From: Lachnospiraceae bacterium
GTDB taxonomy: Bacteria > Bacillota > Clostridia > Lachnospirales > Lachnospiraceae
Length of the DNA: 64,000 nt
Reading direction: 5' to 3'
NCBI GenBank assembly: GCA_021205755.1
Contig: JAJPWX010000135.1
Location: 1-64,000, forward strand
The notes under the pieces are model-generated. The model did no database searches, had not been told where the DNA came from, and saw only the letters and a list, made by a program, of their open reading frames with translations. The position numbers and the translations under genes were made by a program. Below are positions 1 through 8,542 of the stretch, piece by piece; the stretch's first letter is position 1; each line of letters opens with the position of its first letter.

Positions 1-721
1 GCGAAAAGTGGTATTTTGAGAATCCGGCAACATCCGCGACCATTTCCAGGGAAATGCTTTCCGTGTAGTGCTGGTCCATATAATCGAAAACCGTGTTCAG
101 TTTTTCGTATAGACGGTTCTGCCGCTCCACCGGAGTTTCCGGGCTGCGGTGTGCGTTATCCTGTTCCAGGCGGTATTCCCCGTAATTGGCGAAAAACTGC
201 AGCAGGCTGGCGTAGCAGTTCAGCTCACGCATATGCCCACCGGTGAAATATTCCCGGCAGAGCTTTAAGATCAGATCCGCTTCTTGATCGTAAATAGCGG
301 GACAGTTATCCGGCGTAATCAGTACCGCGTGGGCGATAAAAGCGGCCAGATGGGAATAGCCTTTGATGCCGGAGATCGCCTCCGGATCAAAGATATAAAT
401 CAGCCGCAGGCCGGTGGGCGGCGCAATCAGCTGATGGAGCTCTCCAGATGGAATTATGAGAATATCCCCCGGCTCCAGGTCGTAACGAGTCTGTCCGACG
501 ATGACCTGGTAATGATTTTCCAGCGGCATAATCACTTCTGTGGCAGGGTGCCAGTGGGTTTCGTAGGATTCTGCCTTATTATTAATGAAGAAACGAAGCG
601 TGGTATCCGGGTGAAAATCCACCTGCTCACGCGTACTGTCAATTTTTCGGTGGTAGCCGGAAGAAGCTTGTGTTCCGATTCGGAGTAATTCCGGCTCCAA
701 AGTCAGAGGAGTTCGTTTCAT
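1..721 (-). CDS. AraC-family transcriptional regulator with cupin sensor, 3' end outside window
   Basis: This is an open reading frame running off the left edge; 240 residues are visible. The start is the ATG complementary to 719-721, preceded on the minus strand by an AGGTGA-like ribosome site. The N-terminal part is a cupin (HWHPATEV at about residue 56, then LEPGDILIIPSGELHQL), the usual sugar-sensing fold of AraC regulators. The last visible residues (TESISLEMVADVAGFSKYHF) are the first helix-turn-helix of the AraC DNA-binding domain; the rest lies outside. It is divergent from the sugar transporter and kduID genes, so it is probably their activator. Family assignment is firm; target and ligand are inferred. 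Confidence 0.85.
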   Translation of the reverse strand, partial: MKRTPLTLEPELLRIGTQASSGYHRKIDSTREQVDFHPDTTLRFFINNKAESYETHWHPATEVIMPLENHYQVIVGQTRYDLEPGDILIIPSGELHQLIAPPTGLRLIYIFDPEAISGIKGYSHLAAFIAHAVLITPDNCPAIYDQEADLILKLCREYFTGGHMRELNCYASLLQFFANYGEYRLEQDNAHRSPETPVERQNRLYEKLNTVFDYMDQHYTESISLEMVADVAGFSKYHFS

Positions 722-1128
722 AATTGCTTCACCTGTTCCTTTCTTTCCGCGGCGCTCTGTACGAAGTGTGCTACAACAGGCGTCGCAAGCTGTGTTTGAA
801 TCACTTTCTACCATAGATGGCAGATATTGCGCGACAAAAAACTGCATAAAATTGGAAAAAATGGGAAAATAGTGTAAAAGCCGCGTAAAATAATCGGCTC
901 GTTTTTTGGCGGAATTATAGCATATTTCCTCTGAAATAGCAATAACTGAGAAGTGAAAACGGGATGAAAATGGTCGGAAAACCGCAGAAAAGGCAACTTG
1001 ACGGGGAAAAATTTAAAAAAGCAATAATTGACGGCATATTGCGCAAAATGTGGTAAGCATCGAAAAAATAATTGTGCAATAATGTGAACATCCTTAGGAC
1101 GAAAAAACAAATAAGAAGGGAGAAAACA
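722..1128. other. divergent intergenic region, AraC regulator / uronide transporter
   Basis: This 407-base stretch separates the divergent AraC gene from the transporter operon and must hold both promoters. It is A/T-rich from about 830 to 1110. A TTGACG at 1028-1033 could be a -35 box for the plus-strand operon, but no good -10 follows at the right distance. An AAGGGAG ribosome site lies just before the ATG at 1129. The short minus-strand frames here have no recognisable product. Confidence 0.4.
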
Positions 1129-2091
1129 ATGGCTGGAACATCAAAAAAATCCAACAACAGCGCTGTTTCTGCTAAGACACCCCCGCGGGAGTCTCTTAGC
1201 AGGCACATACGCAAGTACTGGCAGTGGTACTCGATGATGCTGATACCGCTTGTGTATTACATCATTTTCCGCTATGTACCGATGGCGGGCAATATCATCG
1301 CGTTCCGTCACTATCGCGCAGGCAGCAGTATTTTCGGGGATGAGTGGAGCGGACTGAAGTATTTTAATCAGTTCGTCAGAGACTCCAATTTCTGGAGGGC
1401 ATTCCGGAATACTCTGATCCTGAACTTTGAGTATCTGATCATCAGCTTTCCGATCACGATTGTCTTTGCTTTGCTTTTGAATGAGATAAAGAATACCAGA
1501 TTCAAGAAGGTTGTGCAGACGATCTCCTATCTGCCGCACTTTATCTCCATGGTTATCGTAGCCGGTATGGTGCGTGAGATCCTCTCTACCAGCGGCCCGA
1601 TCAACACTCTTATCACCTCCATGGGAGGGAATGCAATACAGTTTATCAGCCTGCCGCAGTGGTTCCCGACGATCTTCGTGGTGACCGGTGTATGGCAGGG
1701 ACTTGGCTGGAACACCATCCTTTATCTGGCGGCGATGGCCGGCATCAGCCCTGACATGTATGAGGCGGCGGATCTGGACGGGGCGAACAAGTTCCAGCAG
1801 TGTATTTACATAACGCTGCCGTCGATCCTTCCAACGATCGCGACGCTGCTGATCCTGAATATTGGCCAGCTGTGCGGCTCCGGCGCATTTGAGAAGGTCT
1901 TCCTTCTGTATCAGCCGACTACCTATGAGACAGCCGATATCATCGCTACTTATGTTTATCGTATGGGTCTTGGATCCGGTAACTACAGCTACGCGACAGC
2001 GGTGGGTCTGTTCCAGGGTCTGATTAACCTGACACTTCTGACTGTGGCAAACAAGGTATCCAAGAAGGTTGCCGGCACAGGTCTGTACTAA
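1129..2091 (+). CDS. carbohydrate ABC transporter permease (LplB/YteP type)
   Basis: 320-residue integral membrane permease of a CUT1-type sugar importer. After a short polar N-terminus there are about six hydrophobic segments, beginning with YSMMLIPLVYYIIF. The EAA loop that contacts the ATPase is visible as EAADLDGANKFQQCIYITLP at about residue 224. The length matches the LplB family. I chose the ATG at 1129 over an upstream one at 1072 because AAGGGAG lies about 6 bases before it. The stop is 16 bases before the partner permease, so the two are cotranscribed. No ATPase gene is nearby; these systems usually share one encoded elsewhere. The substrate is inferred from kduID to be an unsaturated uronate oligosaccharide. 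Confidence 0.9.
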   Translation: MAGTSKKSNNSAVSAKTPPRESLSRHIRKYWQWYSMMLIPLVYYIIFRYVPMAGNIIAFRHYRAGSSIFGDEWSGLKYFNQFVRDSNFWRAFRNTLILNFEYLIISFPITIVFALLLNEIKNTRFKKVVQTISYLPHFISMVIVAGMVREILSTSGPINTLITSMGGNAIQFISLPQWFPTIFVVTGVWQGLGWNTILYLAAMAGISPDMYEAADLDGANKFQQCIYITLPSILPTIATLLILNIGQLCGSGAFEKVFLLYQPTTYETADIIATYVYRMGLGSGNYSYATAVGLFQGLINLTLLTVANKVSKKVAGTGLY

Positions 2092-2107
2092 GGAAGGAGG
2101 AACTAAG

Positions 2108-2998
2108 ATGGCGAAAACACATAATGGTACCGCGATCAAGGTTTCGCGCGGATATCGTATTTTTACTGTGTGTAATACGATTCTCATGATATTGATCTGT
2201 GCGGTTATGCTTTACCCGTTCCTGTACCTGATCGCGCAGTCATTCTCCTCGTATGAGGCGATTGTGGCCGGTGAGGTAGGACTGCTTCCGGTGGATTTCA
2301 ATGTGGATACGTATGTCTATGTGATTACGAACGGTGTATTTATTCCGGACTACATCAATACGATTGTTTATTCCATCACCGGTACGGTGCTGGCGTTGCT
2401 TTTCTCAGCTTTGCTGGCTTATCCGATGTCCAAGTCGGAGCTGTGGGGCAACAAGTTTGTCGGCCCGTTCATCATCTTTACGATGTACTTTGCGGGCGGC
2501 ATGATCCCGAATTACCTGCTGATGATCAACCTGGGACTGCAGGATACCGTAGCGGCATTCCTTCTTCCGTCCCTGATCTCTACCTACTACGTAATCCTGA
2601 TGCGCTCTTTCTTCGAGACGGTTCCGAAGGAACTCGAAGAGGCAGGCGAGATGGATGGACTGAACAAATACGGTGTATTTTTCCGGATTGCGCTTCCGCT
2701 TTCAAAGCCGATCATCGCGACCATGGTTCTGTTTTATCTGGTTATGTACTGGAACGACTGGTTTAACGCGTTCCTGTATCTGGACACCCAGAGCAAGTGG
2801 CCTGTGGCTTACTATCTGCGGAACCTGATTTCTACCGCTTCCTCTTCTACTTCGCAGGATGCGGGCGAGACGCTTGCGATCGCGTCAAATATCAAATCCT
2901 GCGCGATGGTACTGACGGCGGCACCGATTATCTGCATCTACCCGTTCATCCAGAAGTACTTTGTACAGGGCATGATGCTCGGCGGCGTAAAGGGTTAA
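2108..2998 (+). CDS. carbohydrate ABC transporter permease (LplC/YtcP type)
   Basis: 296-residue second permease of the importer. It has six predicted membrane segments; the first (ILMILICAVMLYPFLYLIAQ) follows a 25-residue cytoplasmic lead. The EAA loop reads EEAGEMDGLNKYGVFFRIALP-like at about residue 175. The start at 2108 is preceded by AAGGAGGAA, which overlaps the end of the upstream permease gene; a start at 2069 would overlap that gene and lacks a ribosome site. The C-terminus (VQGMMLGGVKG) is typical of the LplC/YtcP family. It pairs with the 1129-2091 permease and the binding protein at 3074. Confidence 0.9.
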   Translation: MAKTHNGTAIKVSRGYRIFTVCNTILMILICAVMLYPFLYLIAQSFSSYEAIVAGEVGLLPVDFNVDTYVYVITNGVFIPDYINTIVYSITGTVLALLFSALLAYPMSKSELWGNKFVGPFIIFTMYFAGGMIPNYLLMINLGLQDTVAAFLLPSLISTYYVILMRSFFETVPKELEEAGEMDGLNKYGVFFRIALPLSKPIIATMVLFYLVMYWNDWFNAFLYLDTQSKWPVAYYLRNLISTASSSTSQDAGETLAIASNIKSCAMVLTAAPIICIYPFIQKYFVQGMMLGGVKG

Positions 2999-3073
2999 TA
3001 AAAAGATCGTTTGCTCATTTCATGGGCTTATGATAGAGAGTTCTGATTATTTTAATTAAGGAGGAATAAGACA

Positions 3074-4807
3074 ATGAAAACAATTTCCAGAAGAGATTTT
3101 CTGAAAGGCTCCGCGGCAGGCATGATGGGCGTAGCGCTTGCAGGCTTTATGGGACCAATCTCCGCTTCCGCTAGCGAAGACACTGACAATGGCGACGGTA
3201 GCTTTTACAACGCTGATCTTGGATATACCTATGGTACAACGTTCTATTCGGATGAGCCGGTGACCTACACCATGTTCTTTAACGACAATGATGCATATCC
3301 GATCAACGACGGCTGGTACAACGAGGGCGGTATCTTTGATGAGATTACCAAAGCAACCAACGTTTCTCTGGAGATCACCGTTGTAAACAACGCAAGCTAT
3401 TCCGATAAGGTAACGCTGGCAATCTCCGGTGGTACCGCTCCGTACATTATCCCGAAGATGTACAGTGAGACCGCTTATGTAACTGGCGGCGGCATCGTAG
3501 CAGTTTCTGAATATGCGGATTACATGACCAACTATTCTGGTATGATCGAGACTTATGGTCTTCAGACAGAGGTAGATACCCTTCTTCAGGAGGATGGCAA
3601 GTATTATCGTCTGCCGGGTCTGAAAGAGACGGCTCTTCAGGACTACTCTCTGCTGATCCGCTCTGATATCTTTGAGGCAGCTGGCTACGACGTGACAGCG
3701 CTGGAAGAAAGCTGGACATGGGATGAGTTCACAGATATTCTGGTTGACGTAAAGGCATACATGGTAGAGCAGGGCATGATTGATGAGTCCGCTTACATCT
3801 GGTCTGATCGCTGGTGCGGTGCTACTTCCGGATACGGACAGGGCGGCTGCCTGCTGAACCTGATTGCAGCTACCTATGGTATCTACAGCGGCTGGGGCAT
3901 CACATCGAACTCCGCAGGTCTGTATTTTGACTGGGATGCAGATGAGTATAAGCTCAGCGCAACGAGCGATGCATACAAAGAATATATGACCGTTGTACAG
4001 CGTCTGGTAAGCGAGGGCATCCTTGATCCGGAAACCTGGAGCCAGGAAGATGATACCGCAGACGGTAAGTTCTATCGCGGCGAGACAGCTTTGATTACGA
4101 CCAACCGTTCCTCTTATACAACTCAGATCGATGGCCTGACCTCTCAGCTGGGCGAGGGTAACTTCTCCGTATATGAAGTTGTCATTCCGAAGGGAACCAA
4201 CAACTATCAGGCTGAGAAGTCTCGTCTGGAGTGCGGTGTCTGCATCTCTTCGACCGCTCTGAATGATCTCGGCGAGGATGAGTTCATCAAGATGATGCGC
4301 TTTGTAGACTGGCTGTGGTATTCTGAGGCAGGTCTGACTCTGACAAAATGGGGCGTAGAGGGAGATACCTATACCGTTACAGATGGTACTTATGCGCTGA
4401 CTGACGGTTACTACTGCGGCGGACTTTCCATCGCTCAGTCCTCGGACGATCAGGTAGACCTTCGTATGGAGAAGGGCTTCGCATGCGGCAACTTTATGTA
4501 CAGCGGCAGCCAGGAGCTCCTGACCAGCAACTTCTCTGCAGAGCTGAGAGACTACTACGACAGGATGTCTGCTTACAGAGAACTTGCGGAGATTGACCCG
4601 GCAATCGCTATGAGCGAGGATGACGCTGAGATGGCGAACCTGTGGGCGACCCCGTTGACAGATACAATCAATACCTGGACATTGAAGTTCGCGATGGGGC
4701 AGGCAGACATTGAGGCTGACTGGGATACCTATGTAGCAGAGGTAGAAGCACAGAATGCAGATAGCCTTGTAAATCTGTACAACGATTACTATCAGGCAAG
4801 CAAATAA
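3074..4807 (+). CDS. extracellular solute-binding protein (LplA-like) with twin-arginine signal
   Basis: 577-residue sugar-binding protein of the importer. The size and sequence suit the large LplA/YtcQ-type binding proteins that capture oligosaccharides. The N-terminus reads SRRDFLKGS (residues 5-13), followed by a hydrophobic stretch and an Ala-rich cleavage region near residue 34. That is a twin-arginine (Tat) signal, and there is no lipobox cysteine, which is unusual because such proteins are mostly lipoproteins in Firmicutes. AAGGAGG at 3059 precedes the start. It is the third gene of the transporter operon; a strong terminator follows at 4867. The exact ligand is unknown. Confidence 0.88.
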   Translation: MKTISRRDFLKGSAAGMMGVALAGFMGPISASASEDTDNGDGSFYNADLGYTYGTTFYSDEPVTYTMFFNDNDAYPINDGWYNEGGIFDEITKATNVSLEITVVNNASYSDKVTLAISGGTAPYIIPKMYSETAYVTGGGIVAVSEYADYMTNYSGMIETYGLQTEVDTLLQEDGKYYRLPGLKETALQDYSLLIRSDIFEAAGYDVTALEESWTWDEFTDILVDVKAYMVEQGMIDESAYIWSDRWCGATSGYGQGGCLLNLIAATYGIYSGWGITSNSAGLYFDWDADEYKLSATSDAYKEYMTVVQRLVSEGILDPETWSQEDDTADGKFYRGETALITTNRSSYTTQIDGLTSQLGEGNFSVYEVVIPKGTNNYQAEKSRLECGVCISSTALNDLGEDEFIKMMRFVDWLWYSEAGLTLTKWGVEGDTYTVTDGTYALTDGYYCGGLSIAQSSDDQVDLRMEKGFACGNFMYSGSQELLTSNFSAELRDYYDRMSAYRELAEIDPAIAMSEDDAEMANLWATPLTDTINTWTLKFAMGQADIEADWDTYVAEVEAQNADSLVNLYNDYYQASK

Positions 4808-4866
4808 AGAATAACGTGTATCTGGCTCACTCATAGATGGAGCAAAAGACAGACTGCATGAAAGTG

Positions 4867-4897
4867 GGAGATCAGTCGAAAGACTGGTCTCCTTTTT
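4867..4897 (+). terminator. intrinsic terminator after the transporter operon
   Basis: An 11-bp stem (GGAGATCAGTC / GACTGGTCTCC, with one G-T pair) closes a GAAA tetraloop and is followed by TTTTT. It ends the transporter transcript before the MNT/HEPN pair. A TATAAT at 4943-4948 is a likely -10 box for that pair. Confidence 0.9.
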
Positions 4898-4998
4898 GCG
4901 TTGTAAGCATAATTCTGACTTCCATTTTCAGGCAATAGAGGTTATAATGTATTTCAGAGAAATAAAAGGCTGAAACGGACATTTCAGAGAGGAACGCG

Positions 4999-5364
4999 AT
5001 GAAAAAGTTTAATAATTATGACCTGCATTTTTCGTTTGATCGAAAGAATAAGGGAATCCGCTTTGCAAATGCAGAATACATCCATCCTCTGAAACAGGAT
5101 TTGCTGCAGTCTCTCCAGATAGATTTTGAAGGGGATAGCAATGTAAAGACCGTGATCGTATTCGGAAGCGCGGTGGAGTTTCGCTGCAATAGCTACAGTG
5201 ATCTGGATCTTTGTCTGGAGCGATATGATCATGAAAAGACGTTTCACTGCACTTCGGAGGAGGAGATCGATCTGCTGTACTGGGATCGGATTGGAGAAAG
5301 ACTGAAAAACGAGATTTCCCAAAAGGGTATCGTGGTATATGACAGGGAGGGAAGCTATGTGTGA
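4999..5364 (+). CDS. minimal nucleotidyltransferase (MNT) protein
   Basis: 121 residues with the DNA polymerase beta-type nucleotidyltransferase core. The motif VFGSAVEFRCNSYSDLDL (about residues 52-69) has the GS and the two metal-binding aspartates of the family. It overlaps the next gene, a HEPN protein, by 8 bases, giving the typical MNT/HEPN pair. In characterised pairs (for example MntA/HepT) the MNT enzyme AMPylates and silences the HEPN RNase toxin. It lies between the uronide transporter and kduID but has no obvious link to sugar use. Family is firm; toxin-antitoxin function is inferred. Confidence 0.85.
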   Translation: MKKFNNYDLHFSFDRKNKGIRFANAEYIHPLKQDLLQSLQIDFEGDSNVKTVIVFGSAVEFRCNSYSDLDLCLERYDHEKTFHCTSEEEIDLLYWDRIGERLKNEISQKGIVVYDREGSYV

Positions 5365-5890
5365 CATTCGCCTTTTTCGGCGGGCCTGGCTGGATTACAG
5401 AACTGCTGCGAATCTGCTGGCTGTTCCGGAAAACGATGAGGCTTATATGAATAATGTGGCATATCATCTTCAGCAGGCGGTTGAAAAGACATTAAAGGCC
5501 TTTCTGGAGTGTGTGGGGGTGACGGTGCCCAATACGCATGATATTGATAAACTGGTTCGTATGTCTGAGAACAATGGTTCCTGTGTGACGATTACCGACT
5601 GGATAAAAGAAAAAACGGATATGCTGACCCGTTGGGAAACGGATACACGGTATGACATTGATTATTGCGTAGAAAAGAAGAAAGTAGTAACAGGACTCGA
5701 AGAGGTTAGACAATTTTTGGAGGTAAATGGCTTAAAAAAGGAATTGCGGGATGAATTAAAAGAGGATGGGATAAAAGATCAGCTCAGAGAATTCTTTCCG
5801 AAAAGCTATGAGCCGGAGGACGACTTTGAGTGGAACTGCTATTATCAGATTTATAAAAAGAAGCTTTTAAGGCTTCGAAGAGGTGATTAG
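5357..5890 (+). CDS. HEPN-domain protein, partner of MNT
   Basis: 177 residues. The HEPN domain occupies about residues 1-125; NVAYHLQQAVEKTLKAFLE and NTHDIDKLVRMSE are the family's conserved helices. The C-terminal 50 residues are a charged tail (ELRDELKEDGIKDQLREFF) that longer HEPN proteins do not always have. I took the ATG at 5357, which follows GGGAGGGAAG and overlaps the MNT stop codon; the upstream 5339 start lies deep in the MNT gene. A classical RX4-6H RNase motif is not clearly visible, so toxin activity is uncertain. It is probably cotranscribed with the MNT gene. Confidence 0.8.
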   Translation: MCDIRLFRRAWLDYRTAANLLAVPENDEAYMNNVAYHLQQAVEKTLKAFLECVGVTVPNTHDIDKLVRMSENNGSCVTITDWIKEKTDMLTRWETDTRYDIDYCVEKKKVVTGLEEVRQFLEVNGLKKELRDELKEDGIKDQLREFFPKSYEPEDDFEWNCYYQIYKKKLLRLRRGD

Positions 5891-6010
5891 CAATCATTCT
5901 CTGAAAGTTTTTAAACCTCCGTGGAAGAGATAATTGGTATATACTATCAGGTAAGGTATGCGGGTCATGCAAGCGAGACCTGCTATCTATATAAAGAAAG
6001 GGGTATGAAA

Positions 6011-6853
6011 ATGGATATTCGTTATTCAGCAAATCAGCGTGATGTCAAGCGCTACACGACAGAGGAGCTTCGCAGTGAGTTCCTGATTCAGAATCTGTAT
6101 CAGGCAGACCAGGTCGTGGCAGTGTACAGCCATGTAGACCGTATGGTGACCCTGGGGTGTATGCCGGTGAATAAGGTGGTTCCGATTGATCAGGGAATCG
6201 ATGTGTGGGCAAATTTTGGCACCACCTACTTCCTGGAGCGTCGTGAGATCGGTATTTTCAATATCGGTAACGCAGGGAAGATCACCGTGGATGGCACGGT
6301 CTATCCGATGGGAAACAAGGACTGCCTGTATATTACCAGAGGAGCGAAGACGGTGACTTTTGAAAGCAACGATCCGGACGCTCCGGCGAAGTTTTACATG
6401 GTATCCGCACCGGCGCACTGCTCTTATGAGACACGTCTGATTAAAATTGAGGACGCGGCGAAGCGTCCGGTCGGCGCGGCGGAGACGTCGAATAAGAGAA
6501 CGATCAACCAGTTTATTCATCCGGACGTCTTAAAGACCTGTCAGCTTTGCATGGGTATGACGGTTCTGGAGCCCGGCAGCGTCTGGAATACCATGCCGGC
6601 GCATACGCATGAGCGCCGCATGGAGATTTATACTTATTTTGATATTCCGGAAGGGAATGTTGTTTTCCATATGATGGGCGAAGGGCAGGAGACCCGCCAT
6701 ATCATCATGCACAATGAAGAGGCTGTTATCTCCCCGTCCTGGTCGATCCACGCAGGCGCAGGCACCAGCAATTATACTTTCATCTGGGCGATGGGCGGCG
6801 AAAATCAGGAATTCGACGATATGGATAACATTGCAATCACAGACATGCTTTGA
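6011..6853 (+). CDS. kduI: 5-dehydro-4-deoxy-D-glucuronate isomerase
   Basis: 280 residues, matching the roughly 278 of the KduI family. It isomerises 4-deoxy-L-threo-5-hexosulose uronate, made from unsaturated uronic acids released by polysaccharide lyases, to 3-deoxy-D-glycero-2,5-hexodiulosonate. Recognisable parts are MDIRYSANQRDVKRYTTEEL at the N-terminus and the cupin metal site HTHERRMEIYTYFD. The start at 6011 is chosen because AAAGGGG lies about 7 bases upstream and the family begins MDIRY; longer frames begin at 5921 and 6005. KduD follows about 100 bases later and performs the next step. Confidence 0.95.
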   Translation: MDIRYSANQRDVKRYTTEELRSEFLIQNLYQADQVVAVYSHVDRMVTLGCMPVNKVVPIDQGIDVWANFGTTYFLERREIGIFNIGNAGKITVDGTVYPMGNKDCLYITRGAKTVTFESNDPDAPAKFYMVSAPAHCSYETRLIKIEDAAKRPVGAAETSNKRTINQFIHPDVLKTCQLCMGMTVLEPGSVWNTMPAHTHERRMEIYTYFDIPEGNVVFHMMGEGQETRHIIMHNEEAVISPSWSIHAGAGTSNYTFIWAMGGENQEFDDMDNIAITDML

Positions 6854-6955
6854 TGCGCACGGGCGAACAGAGAAACTGACAGCTGGCGCTGTCTGCGCCC
6901 GGCGCGACGAGCATGCGGCAGTGGCCGATGCTCGATAATTAAGGAGGAAAAAAGA

Positions 6956-7756
6956 ATGAGCGTACTGGACACATTTTCACTGAAAGGAAAGGTGGCGCTG
7001 GTCACCGGAGCAACTTATGGGATCGGCTTTGCGATCGCTGCGGCGTATGGTGAGGCGGGAGCAAAAATCGTATTTAACGGCCACAATGAGCAGCGCCTAG
7101 CTGCGGCTGAGGAGGAGTATAAAAAGCTTGGCATTGAGGCGAAAGGCTATCTCTGCGATGTGACGGATGAGGAGCAGGTCACCGCGATGGTAAAGAAGAT
7201 CAATGAGGAAGTCGGCGTGATTGACATCCTGGTAAACAATGCTGGTATTATCAAGCGTATTCCGATGTGTGAGATGTCCGCGGCAGACTTCCGTCAGGTC
7301 ATCGACGTGGATCTGAACGCACCGTTCATCGTATCCAAAGCGGTGATTCCGGGCATGATTGAAAAGGGACATGGAAAGATCATCAACATCTGTTCGATGA
7401 TGAGCGAGCTTGGCCGTGAGACTGTATCTGCGTATGCGGCAGCCAAGGGCGGCCTGAAGATGCTGACGAAGAACATCTGCTCGGAGTACGGCGGACAGAA
7501 CATCCAGTGCAACGGTATCGGGCCTGGCTACATCGCTACCCCGCAGACCGCGCCGCTGCGTGAGCCGCAGGCGGATGGCAGCCGTCATCCGTTTGACCAG
7601 TTCATCTGCGCGAAGACACCAGCGAACCGCTGGGGCGAGACCGAGGATCTGGTCGGACCGGCCGTATTCCTGGCGTCAGATGCGTCCAATTTTGTTAATG
7701 GACAGGTGCTGTACGTAGATGGCGGAATTCTCGCTTATATCGGCAAACAGCCGTGA
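6956..7756 (+). CDS. kduD: 2-dehydro-3-deoxy-D-gluconate 5-dehydrogenase
   Basis: 266-residue short-chain dehydrogenase. The nucleotide-binding motif TGATYGIG sits near residue 17, NNAG near residue 92, and the catalytic Ser-Tyr-Lys set is in CSMMSELGRETVSAYAAAKGG. In the KduI-KduD pathway it reduces 3-deoxy-D-glycero-2,5-hexodiulosonate to 2-keto-3-deoxygluconate with NAD(P)H. AAGGAGG lies 8 bases before the ATG. Its position directly after kduI makes the assignment stronger than similarity to other SDR enzymes would alone. No kdgK or kdgA gene is in the window. Confidence 0.92.
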   Translation: MSVLDTFSLKGKVALVTGATYGIGFAIAAAYGEAGAKIVFNGHNEQRLAAAEEEYKKLGIEAKGYLCDVTDEEQVTAMVKKINEEVGVIDILVNNAGIIKRIPMCEMSAADFRQVIDVDLNAPFIVSKAVIPGMIEKGHGKIINICSMMSELGRETVSAYAAAKGGLKMLTKNICSEYGGQNIQCNGIGPGYIATPQTAPLREPQADGSRHPFDQFICAKTPANRWGETEDLVGPAVFLASDASNFVNGQVLYVDGGILAYIGKQP

Positions 7757-7849
7757 TGAAGGAAAGCGTACATGGGTGCCTGCTCTGACAGAGGAGTGAA
7801 AAACTCTGTGGAAAGGCGACTGTGAGGGTGCGGAACAGTTATGTTATTT

Positions 7850-7884
7850 GGAAAGGGAGATGCTGCAGCGGCATCTCCCTTTCC
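7850..7884. terminator. perfect hairpin after kduD
   Basis: A perfect 14-bp stem (GGAAAGGGAGATGC / GCATCTCCCTTTCC) with a 7-base loop. Only a short GGGTTT follows, so it is a weak intrinsic terminator or an RNA-stabilising hairpin. It lies in the 348-base gap 7757-8104, which otherwise holds a short unsupported frame and a promoter at 8029. Confidence 0.55.
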
Positions 7885-8028
7885 GGGTTTGATGAGCAGG
7901 ACGGTTTAACAACGACTGAGACAGAGTGTAGATTCCACTGGTACGCAGCAACCGCGCGGACGAGTAGCAGGCAGAAGGCTGCCTCCTGTTCGATCAAAGG
8001 CCTGTTATGGATGTAATAGAATTTTAAT

Positions 8029-8057
8029 TTGACTTTGCATAGAAAGATAACTAGAAT
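8029..8057 (+). promoter_or_regulatory. sigma-A-type promoter for the thioesterase operon
   Basis: TTGACT at 8029-8034 and TAGAAT at 8052-8057 are separated by 17 bases, about 48 bases upstream of the start codon at 8105. Confidence 0.65.
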
Positions 8058-8104
8058 GAAAGAGAATGTAATGAAGACAGGATATTGGAAAGAAGGATTG
8101 CGCA

Positions 8105-8533
8105 ATGCAGACGATTACCCCATGGGTACACAAGGTTCAATATTATGAGACCGACCAGATGCAGGTTGTTCATCATTCCAATTTTATCCGTTGGTTTGAG
8201 GAATGCCGCGTGCATATTCTTGATGAGATTGGATATGGCTATGATCAGCTGGAAGCGGCGGGGATCGCCAGCCCGGTTCTGACGATCGAGGCGAAGATCG
8301 GCAAGAGCGTCCATTTTGGCGAGACGGTAAAAATTCGGGCGGCCATTGAAAAATTTGACGGGATTCGGCTGACGCTAAAATACGAAGTGCTGCGTGAAGG
8401 CGATGACACGGTCTGCTGCACAGGGAAGACCGGGCACTGCTTTCTGGGAGCGGACGGGCGGCCGATCTCACTGAAGCGAAAATTTCCAGAGGTGTATGAG
8501 GCATTTCTGGCACTGCCAACGGATTTTATGTGA
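8105..8533 (+). CDS. acyl-CoA thioesterase, YbgC/4HBT family
   Basis: 142-residue hot-dog-fold thioesterase. YYETDQMQVVHHSNFIRWFEECR at residues 13-35 contains the catalytic aspartate and the HxNFIRWFE pattern of YbgC-type enzymes, which hydrolyse short acyl-CoA or acyl-ACP thioesters in the cytoplasm. The length is normal for the family. The next gene, a MazG-like protein, begins 9 bases after the stop. Family is clear; the acyl substrate is not predictable. Confidence 0.9.
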   Translation: MQTITPWVHKVQYYETDQMQVVHHSNFIRWFEECRVHILDEIGYGYDQLEAAGIASPVLTIEAKIGKSVHFGETVKIRAAIEKFDGIRLTLKYEVLREGDDTVCCTGKTGHCFLGADGRPISLKRKFPEVYEAFLALPTDFM

Positions 8534-8542
8534 GGTAGATAA

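Noticed and set aside
1141-2187. 348-residue antisense frame across the first permease gene
   Set aside because: Antisense to a clear permease gene with an EAA loop; no family resemblance or ribosome site.
3056-4834. 592-residue open frame antisense to the binding-protein gene
   Set aside because: It mirrors the LplA-type gene on the other strand, has no ribosome site, and its sequence is low-information Cys/Ile-rich; it is a codon-usage shadow.
7822-8016. 64-residue frame after kduD
   Set aside because: It runs through a perfect hairpin and has no ribosome site or recognisable product.
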